From: Phyto melanocephala | Taxonomy: Eukaryota > Arthropoda > Insecta > Diptera > Rhinophoridae | NCBI GenBank assembly: GCA_941918925.1 | Contig: OW799237.1 | Location: 109,090,515-109,154,514, forward strand | Length of the DNA: 64,000 nt | Direction: 5' to 3' | Shown here: positions 1 to 9,337 of the stretch, in pieces | How the letters are laid out: every line of letters starts with the position of its first letter | How positions within the stretch are numbered: the stretch's first letter is position 1 | Program-made: the position numbers and the translations under genes | The notes under the pieces: model-generated | Seen by the model: only the letters and a program-made list of their open reading frames with translations | Database searches by the model: none | Told to the model about the DNA's origin: nothing

Positions 1-209
1 TCAATTATCGTTGTGTAAAATTGTTAAATTCAAATATTACATCCTTTTTAATCATCGTTATATTTTGGTGTCTTTACTCAGTTCTTTTTAGACTGATTCA
101 GATTTTCCTTGAATAATTTTGGAATATGGCTTTTTATGCTCAAAACTTGATTAAAAGCTTAAGGAACTGGGTTATTTAAAAAAAATGTTTTTATTTATTT
201 GGGTTTGAC
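1..209. other. AT-rich DNA, nothing recognised
   Basis: No open frame, repeat family or RNA gene could be supported here. It is the left flank of the LINE fragment. Confidence 0.5.
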
Positions 210-876
210 ATATTATATTTTAGGTAGGTAGGTAGGAAAGGGGGATGCAGAAAGCAGTATCTGCCTCCTACACCCACACTCGGAGACCAATAAGGTCCAT
301 TGCGTTACCCTTTCATGTATTAAGGATAGAAAAGAGAGAGAGAGAGAAAGTTTCCAAAGATATAGTACAAGAGAAAATAATAAAAATAAAAAAGAGTTAG
401 TAGGAAATAAAATAGAAGAAAGAAAAACATATTCTCTACGAACCCCATTGCATGTTCACTAGCCACCCGATCCCCATGATGAATCCGATAATATTCCCCA
501 GCTTGCACTTTGAAACATCACCCAACTCATCGTGGAATCGTTTACCTAACCACTTTAGCCTGTGATTATGTAGCCTTGGGCAGTGACAGACAATGTATTC
601 CACAGTTTCCAACTCCTCCTCATCCTCACACATCCTACAATAATCCGGAGTGTCGCGATCCCATTTACTAATCCTAGCCCTCACAGGACAGTGCCCTGTT
701 AAAACCCCAATAGTGGCCCTCAGACATACCCTACCCAGGCCCAGAAGAACCTTAGAGTCCGCTGAGTTTAACCCGGGCCATAAAGCCCTTGACACCCTGC
801 AGTCTCTTCTGTCCCTCCACGCCATATCGGTCCTGTCAGATACCCACGCCCTGATGCGCCCAAATATTACATTTTA
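210..876 (-). mobile_element. 5'-truncated LINE (non-LTR retrotransposon) insertion with target-site duplication
   Basis: The inserted body is about 223-863 and reads on the minus strand. It is flanked by a 13-bp direct repeat, ATATTATATTTTA at 210-222 and ATATTACATTTTA at 864-876, with one mismatch. The 3' end, at the low-coordinate side, finishes in a short (CCTA)n tail, as expected for target-primed reverse transcription. The body holds the C-terminal coding tail of ORF2 and a roughly 210-bp 3' UTR with a GA run. The 5' part of the element is absent. The clade is inferred to be one of those with a downstream RNase H and CCHC-like tail (I, R1 or Loa group). Confidence 0.75.
436..825 (-). 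pseudogene. C-terminal fragment of LINE ORF2 (RNase H tail plus cysteine motif)
   Basis: This open frame of about 129 codons (continuing open upstream to about 863) resembles the region after the RNase H domain of insect non-LTR retrotransposon polyproteins. Visible hallmarks are LTGHCPV, ISKWDRDTPDYCRMCED, and a CxxC...C motif ending in VCHCPRL. In the usual motif a histidine stands in ETVEHILC; here it is tyrosine (ETVEYIVC), so the metal site looks damaged. Endonuclease and reverse transcriptase are missing, so the fragment is dead. The family assignment rests on remembered motif similarity, not on a search. Confidence 0.7.
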
Positions 877-1439
877 AGTTCTTTAAAGTTTAGTCGTCAA
901 GCCCTTTCATTTGATTCCAATATTTACGGGGTTGAAGTGGGCACATTTTTTTAATACTAAATTTGACCCATATTTAAATTTATTTTACGCCATTTTGTAG
1001 AGGCGACCATCATGGATTTTAATTAATATGCTTATAGCGTATTATATTTTACTAGTAAGGCTCTTTCTTCTACTTATATAAATCCTCTCGGTTCGATTAA
1101 TTTTTTTTAATTTTTTGTAGATTTTTGAAACAAGACCGAGACAGTTGTATTTTTGTGCTTATATCTTAGTTCGCTTTGAACCGATTTGAAATTTTATCTG
1201 AGCAATAATTTTGAGACACAGCTTGTAATTTAGTGTTTCTATCATGTCCAAAAATAAATAAGGAGGTTTAATAACTTAATATATTTTTTAATATATATAT
1301 ATTTTTCCAAAATATTTTTACCTGATTCCTGTTCGAATTATTCAAAACATTTTACAAATAGACCTGGATGTATGTATGTCATATCTAAAATTAGTAATAA
1401 ACGTGTCAATAAACTACCCTAAGGTTGAAAATATTAGTT
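877..1439. other. AT-rich DNA, nothing recognised
   Basis: No coding signal or repeat family could be supported. It lies upstream of the scramblase exons and could hold its unseen 5' exon or promoter, but nothing in the sequence shows this. Confidence 0.4.
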
Positions 1440-1655
1440 TTTGTGTTGAAAATATGTGAAAAATAGAGGCAGTCGTGCTTAGTTGCTCATAACTTTGAAA
1501 GTTATGGGGCGATTGTGCTGGTTTTCAATAGCGATGAATTCCTGAATATATCCAAAAAATTGATACCACATATAGAAGATCTGTGAAACATGTAGAGGCT
1601 TCTAAAAGTTGATGTCAATGAACACACGAACAGACAGACATAGAACTACATATAT
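1440..1655 (-). mobile_element. Fragment of DINE-like Helentron, reverse orientation
   Basis: Read on the minus strand this stretch matches the 5' block of the element at 58570: the cue after GTTGAAATCAACTTT, a 'GGTATCAAT' segment, 'AATCGCTATTGAAAA' and 'CAATCGCCCCATAACTTTC'. It lacks both termini, so it is a decayed partial copy. Confidence 0.55.
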
Positions 1656-1822
1656 ATTTTTGGGTTATTGTAATTGTTAGTACAGGACCGATTTTTCACA
1701 GTTATTTTTCGATAACCTATTGCATATATAAAAAAACATTCATAACAGTATACCATCATTTAAAAAAAATTTCTTTCCTAGTTATCAAACCTAAATAAAA
1801 TGAAATATTTTTTTAGTTTTAG

Positions 1823-1855
1823 ATGGACCAGTTAGTATAACATCACAGCCTAGAG
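1823..1855 (+). CDS. Phospholipid scramblase family protein, putative upstream exon
   Basis: A 33-nt segment lies between a T-rich acceptor (TTTTAGTTTTAG) and a donor GTAAAT. Read in the frame that gives GPVSITSQPR it ends in phase 1, exactly what the next proposed exon needs (G+CA = Ala). It would supply part of the poorly conserved N-terminal region. The acceptor could instead be six bases upstream. No start codon in this frame was found, so the 5' end of the gene is not defined. This is a weak call because the exon is short and lies outside the conserved domain. Confidence 0.4.
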
Positions 1856-1932
1856 GTAAATCATTTAAATAATTTTGCAATAAAAACTAACTGTTATTTT
1901 TGAAACATCCTTTAAAATTGCTCCACGTATAG

Positions 1933-2058
1933 CATTACCAATTGCTACTGTAGAACAAAGTAACAGGACTGGTTCAACTTATATACCTCCCACAGGTTAT
2001 AATTTTTTAATAGATCTACCCTCAGTTCATATTGAACAAACATTTGAATTAAATGACT
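1933..2058 (+). CDS. Phospholipid scramblase family protein, exon
   Basis: This exon opens at the acceptor CGTATAG and closes at a consensus donor (GACT|GTAAGT). It encodes LPIATVEQSNRTGSTYIPP followed by GYNFLIDLPSVHIEQTFELND. That corresponds in scramblases to the segment just before the beta-barrel domain, where human PLSCR1 has '[26 protein letters not shown]'. The phase (1 in, 1 out) fits both neighbours. The tract between the proline-containing start and the domain is short, so this protein has a reduced proline-rich N terminus compared with PLSCR1. Confidence 0.7.
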
Positions 2059-2133
2059 GTAAGTTGTAAAGTCGCAGAATGTAATTATTTTTAATTTTAA
2101 ATAATAGATGTTTGTATGTATGTTCACTTATAG

Positions 2134-2525
2134 CTCTTACTTCTGTGTCGCCGGAAAATCGTTATGTTGTACGCTCACCCTTAGGCGATGCTATTTATGC
2201 TGCTTCCGAATACTCTACCAAAAAGAATCGTTTATTATGGGGTTCTGCTCGACCCTTTCAAATGCATGTCATCGATAAAACCTATCAGGAGGCAATGTTA
2301 TTTCAAAAGAAATTATCTTTAGGTTTTATGTGCTGCCAGCCAAAGAGCTTAGAAGTTTGGATACCACCAGGAAATATATTGGGAAGTATTGTGCAATCAG
2401 GCACTATTACAATGCCGGAATTTTATATTCAAGATAGCGCTACCAATATGCCGATATTTTGCATTGAAGGACCTTCAAATACGGGACTTTGTTGTTTCTG
2501 TTTGCCCATGGAAACTTACTTTAAG
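2134..2525 (+). CDS. Phospholipid scramblase family protein, core-domain exon
   Basis: This 392-nt exon (two bases completing a codon, then 130 codons) carries most of the scramblase domain. In order: NRYVVRSPLGDAIYAASE, then SARPFQMHVID, a short CC motif in GFMCCQPKSLEVW, IPPGNILGSIVQ, and a CCFC cluster in GLCCFCLPMETYFK. These match the family landmarks 'NKYEIKNSFGQRVYFAAE', 'SRPFTLRILD', the cysteine-rich palmitoylation patch and 'APPGVPIGYVIQ'. Family members move phospholipids between bilayer leaflets or act as membrane-bound and nuclear factors; which applies here cannot be told. The first cysteine patch is much smaller than in PLSCR1. The donor is AAG|GTAAAT, phase 0. Confidence 0.9.
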
Positions 2526-2639
2526 GTAAATTATTTTTTGTTTTGTAAAAAATCTGTGTTTTTCCATGAAATATTTTTTGAACAAAATTTCTATAAAACA
2601 TCACTTTTTAGAATTTGTATCTGTCTGGTTTTTGAACAC

Positions 2640-3085
2640 GTTTCGCTCAAACGCTACTGAATTGATTTTAATACACAGGCAGAAAGTTAAATGCATATAG
2701 ACCAGCTTAAACATTACAACCAAATAATATATTTGGAAAAATATTTTTTTTTTAATATTAAGCTCCTCAAGCTTCTAGTTTGACGCTAGTAACACCAAAT
2801 TGAAAGTCGTAGTCTCAAAAATTATTCCTGAGCAAAATCAATAAATACAACTCCTTTGGTAAAACTTACAAACCAAAGTCGACATTTTTCAGCTTCTAGA
2901 CAACCAAAGGGGTCTTTATAACAGGGCTTGACTGGCAGAATATAATAGACTATAAAAAATTTCAAATTCACGATGTTCGGCACTAAGGCGAAATCTAGCA
3001 TGTAATTAGCAATTTATCCCCTTCAAGCCGCTCAGTATTTGTATCAAATGAAAGGGCTTAAACAGTAAAATATAAAACTGTTACG
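2640..3085 (+). mobile_element. Old Helentron-like repeat (family B) fragment in scramblase intron 3
   Basis: It contains the family B words CAGCTTCTA, GGGCTTGACT, AGAATATAATAGACTAT and 'ATCAAATGAAAGGGCTTAA'. These recur at 4440-4710, 27500-28900, 36700-37302 and 40400-41337. The copy is decayed and lacks recognisable ends. It and the fragment at 4440 may be one element split by later insertions. Confidence 0.5.
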
Positions 3086-3600
3086 TTTATACCTCTTATA
3101 AACGTTGGTTTATTTTCTTTGAATAAACTGGGGATTTAATTTGTATTGCAAATAAGAACATTTGAAATTCGTTATAAAATTAAGAGCACTTTATTCAGAT
3201 ATTATTTTACAGTGTGTTCTTTATTTAGTTCACTTATTGTTATACACCCACCTTTATTAAACTAACTGATCATGTTAGCTGTGATGTTCGACTATACATA
3301 GTGGTGGTCTGTAACATTACGCATATTCATACTAGTACATTCTGGTAAATAACTAAAAGGCCGTTACATTTAAATTAAGACGTAATGTTAATATTAGGTA
3401 ATATACAGGAAAAATAAATTGGCCTAAAAGTATGCTGCACATAATGACACACCTCGGCTGTATATTACTTAACATGATATTCGAACAACAAGCCAACCAA
3501 AGGAAATGTTAAATGTACACAAACTACTACAAATAATTCAACTGTAACTTAACCTACTGCAAATTAAACTAATAAAATTATCATGTAAATTAAGCTATTT
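3086..3600. other. Intronic sequence of unknown nature
   Basis: This block is slightly less AT-rich than its neighbours and has no open frame. It could be a decayed retroelement terminal repeat, since it includes a TGTAAC...GTTACA-like pair near 3310-3365, but no second copy or target duplication was found. Confidence 0.3.
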
Positions 3601-3601
3601 T

Positions 3602-4392
3602 TATACCCTTCACACAGTGAAAAAGGGTATATATAGGTTTGTCATTCCGTGTGAAATTTCTACAATTTTGATTTCCGACCCCATAAAGTATATATTTTCC
3701 GAAAGCTTATGAATAGGGGAGTCGATTAAGCCCTGTCAGTCTGTCCGTCTGTCCGTGTGTATGTTGAAATCAACTTTTTGAAGCCCCCCGACATAGGTTG
3801 GACCCGGGTAAGGTATTAAAATATCAGAAATATTCGGGAGTAGATCGCTATTGAAAATCAGAAACATCGGTACATAAACAACTGAGATATGAGCAAAAAC
3901 CCACGACCACCTCGATTTTTTTTCACAAAAACAACATTACAACAACAACATACATACAAACGTGCATACTGGTTAGAGAAAACGTGGCATCGAATCCCAA
4001 CTGAGCCAAAAAAAAATTTTTTTTAATTTTTTTAAAAATTTTTTTTTAATTTTTTTTTTTATTTTTTTTTATTTTTTATTTAATATATTATTTATATTTT
4101 TATTATTATATTTTTTTTTTTAATTTTTTTTTATTTTTTTTTATTTTTTTTTTGTTTTATATATGTATATTATATATAATAATTTTTTTTTTTTAATTTT
4201 TTTTTTTAAATTTTTTTTAAAATTTTTTTTTTAAATTTTTTTTTTAAATTTTTTTTTTCGTTTTTTTAACATACATACGTGTACGTATTTCATATGGGAT
4301 GAATGGTGATACAAGCAACTGTTATTGCATGACTACACGTTGTGAAGGGTATATAAGATTCGGCATGGCCGAATATAGCACTCTTACTTGTT
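3602..4392 (+). mobile_element. DINE-1-like non-autonomous Helentron, complete copy (family A, copy 1)
   Basis: The 5' end is TTATACCCTTCACACAGTG followed by its own complement AAAAAGGGTATA. Next come the conserved block 'CCGACCCCATAAAGTATATA', GTCTGTCCGTCTGTCCG, a 'GAGATATGAGCAAAAACCC' block and a long T/A-only core (about 4005-4265). The 3' block has TGTGAAGGGTATATAAG, a hairpin (ATTCGGCATGGCCGAAT-type) and the end CTCTTACTTGTT. Drosophila DINE-1/INE-1 elements share this layout (subterminal inverted repeats, central microsatellite, 3' hairpin) and the CCGACCCCATAAAGTATATA and CTTACTTGTT words. It has no coding capacity and sits in intron 3 of the scramblase gene. Confidence 0.85.
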
Positions 4393-4439
4393 TTATTTAA
4401 ATCTGTAACAATACATTTAACTGAAAAACTTAAATTCCA

Positions 4440-4710
4440 AGATGGTGTTCTAAATAAAATAGAATAAAGATGGGTTAAATATAGTTCCCTTTTACTTCTA
4501 CAATATCGGTATCAAAAGAAAGGGCTTGACCAGTAGAATTTAACTATGAAATAGTTTGAAACCCAAGATGGCGTTCATCAATATGGATGGGCTTGACTAG
4601 TAGAATACAGCTAACTATGTTAAATTCAATTCGAGAATGACCTCAGAAATAAGACAACAATGGCGCATAACATTGAGTTTAAAGATTAGACTACGCTACG
4701 ATGGTATTTT
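4440..4710 (+). mobile_element. Old Helentron-like repeat (family B) fragment
   Basis: Two tandem units with 'AGGGCTTGAC(C/T)AGTAGAAT' and 'CAAGATGGCGTTC' are followed by the CTACGCTACGATGG word. In other family B copies that word precedes the 3' terminus. No terminus is present here. Confidence 0.55.
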
Positions 4711-5127
4711 CTTAATAAATAATCATTTTATGAATATTTTCATAAAGTTTTGCTGTCAAAAAATCTGTCACGCATATTTATCATACTTTTTGAGCACATA
4801 CGATTTTTCTGATAGATCCAATAATTTTGTTGTCGCAATACTTTCTTAGCAAAAGTTTGACGGTTTTTTGATGGCTTTAATTTTCTGGTATTAGGGTACA
4901 TTGAGGTAGTATGAACTAAGATCTAATAGGTAAATATAAAAACGAGGCACTTGAGGTCAATGTCCCTACAGCAAAATGTATTATGTTTTAAAATCCGACT
5001 ATAAATGCCAACGAAATAAAAAAAATGTAAAAAGGTACCCCACATTCGGTATTTTTTTTTTGTTTGAAATTGGCTTGTACGGTGGTACGCTCTAATGTGA
5101 TTATCTTATAAATTTTAATTTCTTTAG

Positions 5128-5271
5128 ATACACTCTGGAGGCGATTTGAGAGCGTCCATAGATCGCAAATGGTTAGCTGGAAAATCACAGTATACCACAA
5201 ATGTTTATTACAGTGATTCCAAGCTTAACGCCAAAGAGAGAGCATTAATATTGGGAGCAGCATTTCTTTTG
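5128..5271 (+). CDS. Phospholipid scramblase family protein, C-terminal domain exon
   Basis: The exon begins after TTTCTTTAG in phase 0 and ends at TTG|GTAGGC. It encodes IHSGGDLRASIDRKWLAG, YTTNVYYSDSKLN and AKERALILGAAFLL, matching scramblase 'GKISKHWTG...[34 protein letters not shown]'. The segment aligned with the EF-hand-like calcium loop has lost most of its acidic ligands, so calcium binding at that site is doubtful. GAAFLL is the start of the single C-terminal hydrophobic helix. Confidence 0.85.
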
Positions 5272-5353
5272 GTAGGCATGCATATACATGCACATACATA
5301 TCTGATCAACATTTTTATTTAATAATTATTTCTGTTTCATAATCTACTTCCAG

Positions 5354-5383
5354 GAATATGTATTTTTTCAAACACGATTTTGA
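5354..5383 (+). CDS. Phospholipid scramblase family protein, terminal exon
   Basis: After the acceptor TTCCAG, nine codons and a TGA follow: EYVFFQTRF. Joined to the previous exon this gives AAFLLEYVFFQTRF, closely matching the family end '[11 protein letters not shown]'. The phase is 0 on both sides. The assembled product in the window is about 240 residues, shorter than PLSCR1 (318), mostly because of a short N terminus. Confidence 0.85.
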   Translation, partial: EYVFFQTRF

Positions 5384-5589
5384 ATCAGACTTCTAGAGCA
5401 CAATTGTAATTTCAGGAAATTATAATATAACCTTAAAAAAGGAAACAACCTGAAATTTCGAAATATAAAATTTTTAAACATTTGCAAAGTATATAGTACG
5501 TACGATAAATTTTTTATTTAAAAAAATATTCAATAAATTTTCTATTTTGTTTTATTAAAAGATAATTTCCTTGTTAAAATATTTTATTA

Positions 5590-5694
5590 ACTGCCTGTTC
5601 AACGATGTCGAAAGAAAACCCAAGCGAAATTTCATTCGTAAAAATACATTAAAAACAAAAACAAATTTTTATTTTTTGTCGTTGAACAGGCAGT
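5590..5694. mobile_element. Small palindromic-ended MITE, 105 bp
   Basis: It has perfect 16-bp terminal inverted repeats, ACTGCCTGTTCAACGA at 5590-5605 and its complement at 5679-5694. There is no coding capacity. It almost touches the next TIR element (TA at 5701). No convincing target duplication was found and the superfamily is unknown. Confidence 0.7.
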
Positions 5695-5702
5695 AAATAT
5701 TA

Positions 5703-6304
5703 GGTTCGTTCGAGAACTCACAAATTTGTACGAATTTGTACAAATTTTTACTGCATTTTACGAAATTGCGTTCGTTTACACAAATTTGTAGTAAATGAGA
5801 GCACAAATAGAGAGCGAAAAGTGACAGTTCTTGACTGAGTATTTGCAAATTTTTACAACAGAAATTTCTTGCTGTAAGATTTAGCAAAACCAAAAAACAT
5901 GATTCAAAAGGTAAACAAACAAACGTAAGCAAACAAAAAGTATACAATTTGTGAAAAAAATATTTAAAAAAAGGAAAATCCAAACAAAAGTGCAAAATAT
6001 TATTAAATTTAAATTGTTTGTAAAATAAAGTTAGTTAACAATGTCTACAGACGAAAGAATGGAACTGCCTGAATCTGGCGCAGGTATACATACTTAAATA
6101 CATATTTGCACATATGTATGTATGTACATAGTTCCCATTAAACTTTATTTATTTGCCATCAGCTGTTGCTTCAATCTTACGAATTTTTACAAATGTCTGT
6201 TCGAGTACTTTTTTGAACAAATTCTCTTTTTGAGAGTAAAATTTTCAATTTACTAAATAATTACTCATTTACTACAAAGTGCAGTAAAAGTACTCGAACG
6301 AACC
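5703..6304 (+). mobile_element. 602-bp TIR element with mini-exon (copy 1 of 2)
   Basis: The inverted termini are GGTTCGTTCGAG at 5703 and CTCGAACGAACC ending at 6304. Both ends are flanked by TA, suggesting a TA target duplication. The inner parts of both ends also share ACTGCATTTTAC / GTAAATGAG-type words in inverse order. A near-identical copy lies at 26912-27489 in the same orientation. The middle carries an ATG, 14 codons and a splice donor (separate entry). This looks like an internally deleted derivative of a larger element that keeps the promoter and first exon. Confidence 0.75.
6041..6083 (+). pseudogene. Conserved mini-exon inside TIR element: ATG + 14 codons + splice donor
   Basis: The open stretch encodes MSTDERMELPESGA and ends CAG|GTATAC, a usable 5' splice site, with no matching downstream exon in the element. 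The second copy (27219-27261) encodes MSTDKRMELPESGA with the same donor. The three base differences are two silent changes and one Glu to Lys. The likely reading is the first coding exon of the transposase gene of an autonomous parent; a captured host exon is the alternative. The peptide itself was not recognised. Confidence 0.5.
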
Positions 6305-7499
6305 TATTGTATGCAGGTTACACTTATACAAGGTGGCGGTGCCAGCCCAGCTGATTATTTTTTTGTGTTCTGGAGTATGTCAAACTACATATTAAAAAAA
6401 TGATTTCAACTCCGGAATTTGTCAAACTTCATACATAAAAAAAGAGAACCGAAAATCGCTCTCCTTTAACTTATGTAATTACACCATGATTGTATGTATG
6501 TAGAGAATTTACAAAAAATTCTCTTTTTATTGTTGTTGTTGTAAATGTTAAAAAAAATATATTCTTTCAAAATTTATGGATTGTCTCGGCCTTGTTTAGA
6601 TGTACTTACTCTTTCAAATAACCCAAAAGGAATTAATTAATTTCCGAATTTCTGGAAATAATTCGCTTTCCAAAAATTTGACTTACAAGTGCTATTCTGG
6701 TTCAGGCAGTGTGGGCACTGACTCCGTTCTGCTGAAACCACTTTCATGTCTGTTTGTAAGAACAGGACGTAAAAAATGTTTTATCATAAACCGATACCCC
6801 TTTCCATTTACGGTTCAACGCTTTCATTTTCGAAAGAATAAGTAAGGTCCAATGATATTTTCAAATGTAATGCCCAATCGGGTGCAATTGGCGTTGATGA
6901 ATGGCTTTTAGATTGTCAGAACCCCAGAATCTACAGTTCAGCTTATTAACTAGCCAAGCTATTTAAACGAAAATGAATTTTATCACTCATGATCAGATTT
7001 TCAATAAAGTTGATTTTATTTCTGACCAACTGTTAACGGGCTTTAATTCTCACACGAATTGCAACTTATATAAGAATAGCAGTCTTTTTTAAAATGCGCT
7101 GTAGTGACTTACGAACCATTCGTAGCTGAGCAGAACGCCTTCTGGCAGATGTTTCCGTTGTTTTGATAACACGTTGCTCTACACTTTCAATATTTTCCGC
7201 AGAGCAGTTAGAGGCAAATCTACTACGGTGCCATGTTGGTAGTGACAATGAACTAAGCAACAAGTCATTGTTTCAGGGGGCGAAATTTTGACGTTAAAAT
7301 ATCAACGTTATGCTCTATACGTTTAAATAATTGATGACTGATTTAAGTAACAAAATAAATAACCCATTCTTTTCAGGACGAAAATTCGGTTTGATTATTC
7401 TGCGATACGTTATTTTGGAATTTGAAAAATCATTGAAAATCTATAAGTCATCACTTTGTTAATGAAATGCTTTGCCGCTGTTGTCCAAAAAGTTATTAC
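6305..7499. other. Intergenic AT-rich DNA, mostly unassigned
   Basis: No gene was found. At 6313-6352 the words CACTTATACAAGGTGG and GGTGCCAGCCCAGCTGA recur in reverse complement at 24383-24425, so a short dispersed repeat is present. The open stretch at 6600-6845 has no recognised similarity and is probably chance. Confidence 0.4.
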
Positions 7500-8165
7500 C
7501 TATATATACCCTAAGCGTGTTAAACTAAATGAGAATAATAAAAATTTATGTATTTGAATGGCTTCTAACAAATTTCTGAAAAGCAACTGAGATATGAGCA
7601 AAAAACCACGACAACCTCGTTTTTTCACAACAACAACATACAACACATACATATATACAAACGTGGTATACTGGGGGCAAATTACGGCATTCGAACGTGA
7701 TCGAAATTTGAAAATTTCTTTTAGAATCTCTATACCTAAAGCACAGCGAACTCGATCGTTCGAGCGAAATTTCGATCTTGATCGAATGCCGTAATTTGGC
7801 CCAAATCCCAGCTGAGCCAAAAAAATTTTTTTTATTTTTTTTAATTTTTATTTTTTTTTGCTTTTTTTAAATTATTTTTTTATTTTATATATATTATTTA
7901 TATTTTTATTATTTTTTTTTAATTATTTTTTTTAAATTTTTTTTTTAATTTTTTATTAAATTTTTTTTTAATATATATACATATGTACATACGTAAATTT
8001 ATAATTTTACAATAGGATGTTTTTATATATGTATGTATGTTTTTTATATGTATGTACGTATTTTATATGGGATGAATGGTGATACAAACAATTGTTATTG
8101 CATGACTACACGTTGTGAAGGGTATATAAGATTCGGCACGGCCGAATATAGCACTCTTACTTGTT
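7500..8165 (+). mobile_element. DINE-like Helentron, 5' end decayed, carrying nested MITE (family A, copy 2)
   Basis: From 7587 it matches family A: CTGAGATATGAGCAAAAA, the CCACGACAACCTCG block, CCAGCTGAGCC, a T-rich core, 'ACATACGTAAATTTATAATT', the hairpin ATTCGGCACGGCCGAAT and the end CTCTTACTTGTT. The 5' block up to 7587 is replaced or eroded. A 128-bp MITE sits at 7675-7802. Confidence 0.75.
7675..7802 (+). mobile_element. 128-bp MITE, GGGCAAATTACGG family (copy a)
   Basis: The left end is GGGCAAATTACGGCATTCGA; the right end is its near complement, TCGAATGCCGTAATTTGGCCC. The left flank is CTGG; the right flank is deleted into AAATCCCAGCTGAG. Other copies are at 9771-9882, 28090-28217 and, diverged, 42990-43115. 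Confidence 0.8.
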
Positions 8166-9337
8166 GAGAGTTATTTAGCTCAATTCCCTTTTTCCTCTCG
8201 TTGCAAGTATTTACAGGGAAAGTAAATGAACAAAACTTTTATGAAAAGATAACACTTATTTGTTTTTATTTATTTGTTTTTTTTTTAATATTATTTATTT
8301 GTTTTTTTTTAATTTTATTTTTTGTTTGTTATTTCAAACACTTTTCTTTTAATATATAATTATGTATGTATGTATATGTTTTTCTTTTCTCTTCACATAC
8401 ACAAACAATTACAAATAATGTAATTACATATTGATTTATAGTATATTTTAAAATATATACCAATTTTAATATTATAATTAAGAAATATATTTAGGGATAT
8501 ACGACATATATTATTATTATTATTTTTTAGGTAAATTTTATATACATACATACAAATGTATGAATGTATGTATATGATGAATAGGTTTATTTTGTTTTAC
8601 ATACATCTATGTACATACAAATGTTGATATATTTTTTTTCTTTTATATTAATTAATTATTATTTTTCATTGATAAACTTAAAAACTATAGTTTCTATGAC
8701 AGTTGATTTTTAATTATTTTAGACACTTGTCTAATAAATAACAAAATATGTATATATTTTTTATTTATTTATTTATTTTTTTTTTTGTACAACATTTATT
8801 ATAATTTTGTGGTTATATACAATAAGAAAAAATATTAAGCTAAGTTAAAACTAAAATTCTAAAAAAGCAAACAAATTTAGAAATCTTATTATTTTAAGAG
8901 TCTCGTAGTCTCGTTGGATTACTTAACATTATTTTAATAAAAAAATATTAAGTTTAATTGAAAATAATATAAATTTAACAAAAAAAAAAAAAAAAAAATG
9001 AACAAAAAATATATGTATTTTAAAAAAACAGGAAGAACTTTGATTAATTTTATTAAAAAAAAAATATTTTTTTCAGTTATTTTTTTTTTTTTTTTTTAAT
9101 TTCTTAAACTTTTTAGTTTCGGAACTAAATAAAGTGTGAAGAACCTAAAAGAATTTTTTAATAGTAAACAACTAAATAAATGGTATATTTTATACATTCA
9201 TTTTACTATATTTTAATAGAAATACAAAATAACAGTACCACAGTTTTAAATTACTAGAAAAATGTACATACATTTAAAAAAGATTTCAGAGAAAAATTAC
9301 ATGAATTGCCAGCACACATAAAGCAATAAAAAATATA
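8166..9337. other. Very AT-rich intergenic DNA with microsatellites
   Basis: It holds (TTTA)n, (GTAT)n and long A or T runs (for example 8979-8998 and 9080-9099). No gene or mobile element was recognised. Confidence 0.5.

Noticed and set aside
3310..3600. Possible solo LTR in scramblase intron 3
   Set aside because: TGT...ACA-like ends can be drawn but no target duplication, primer-binding site or second copy was found.
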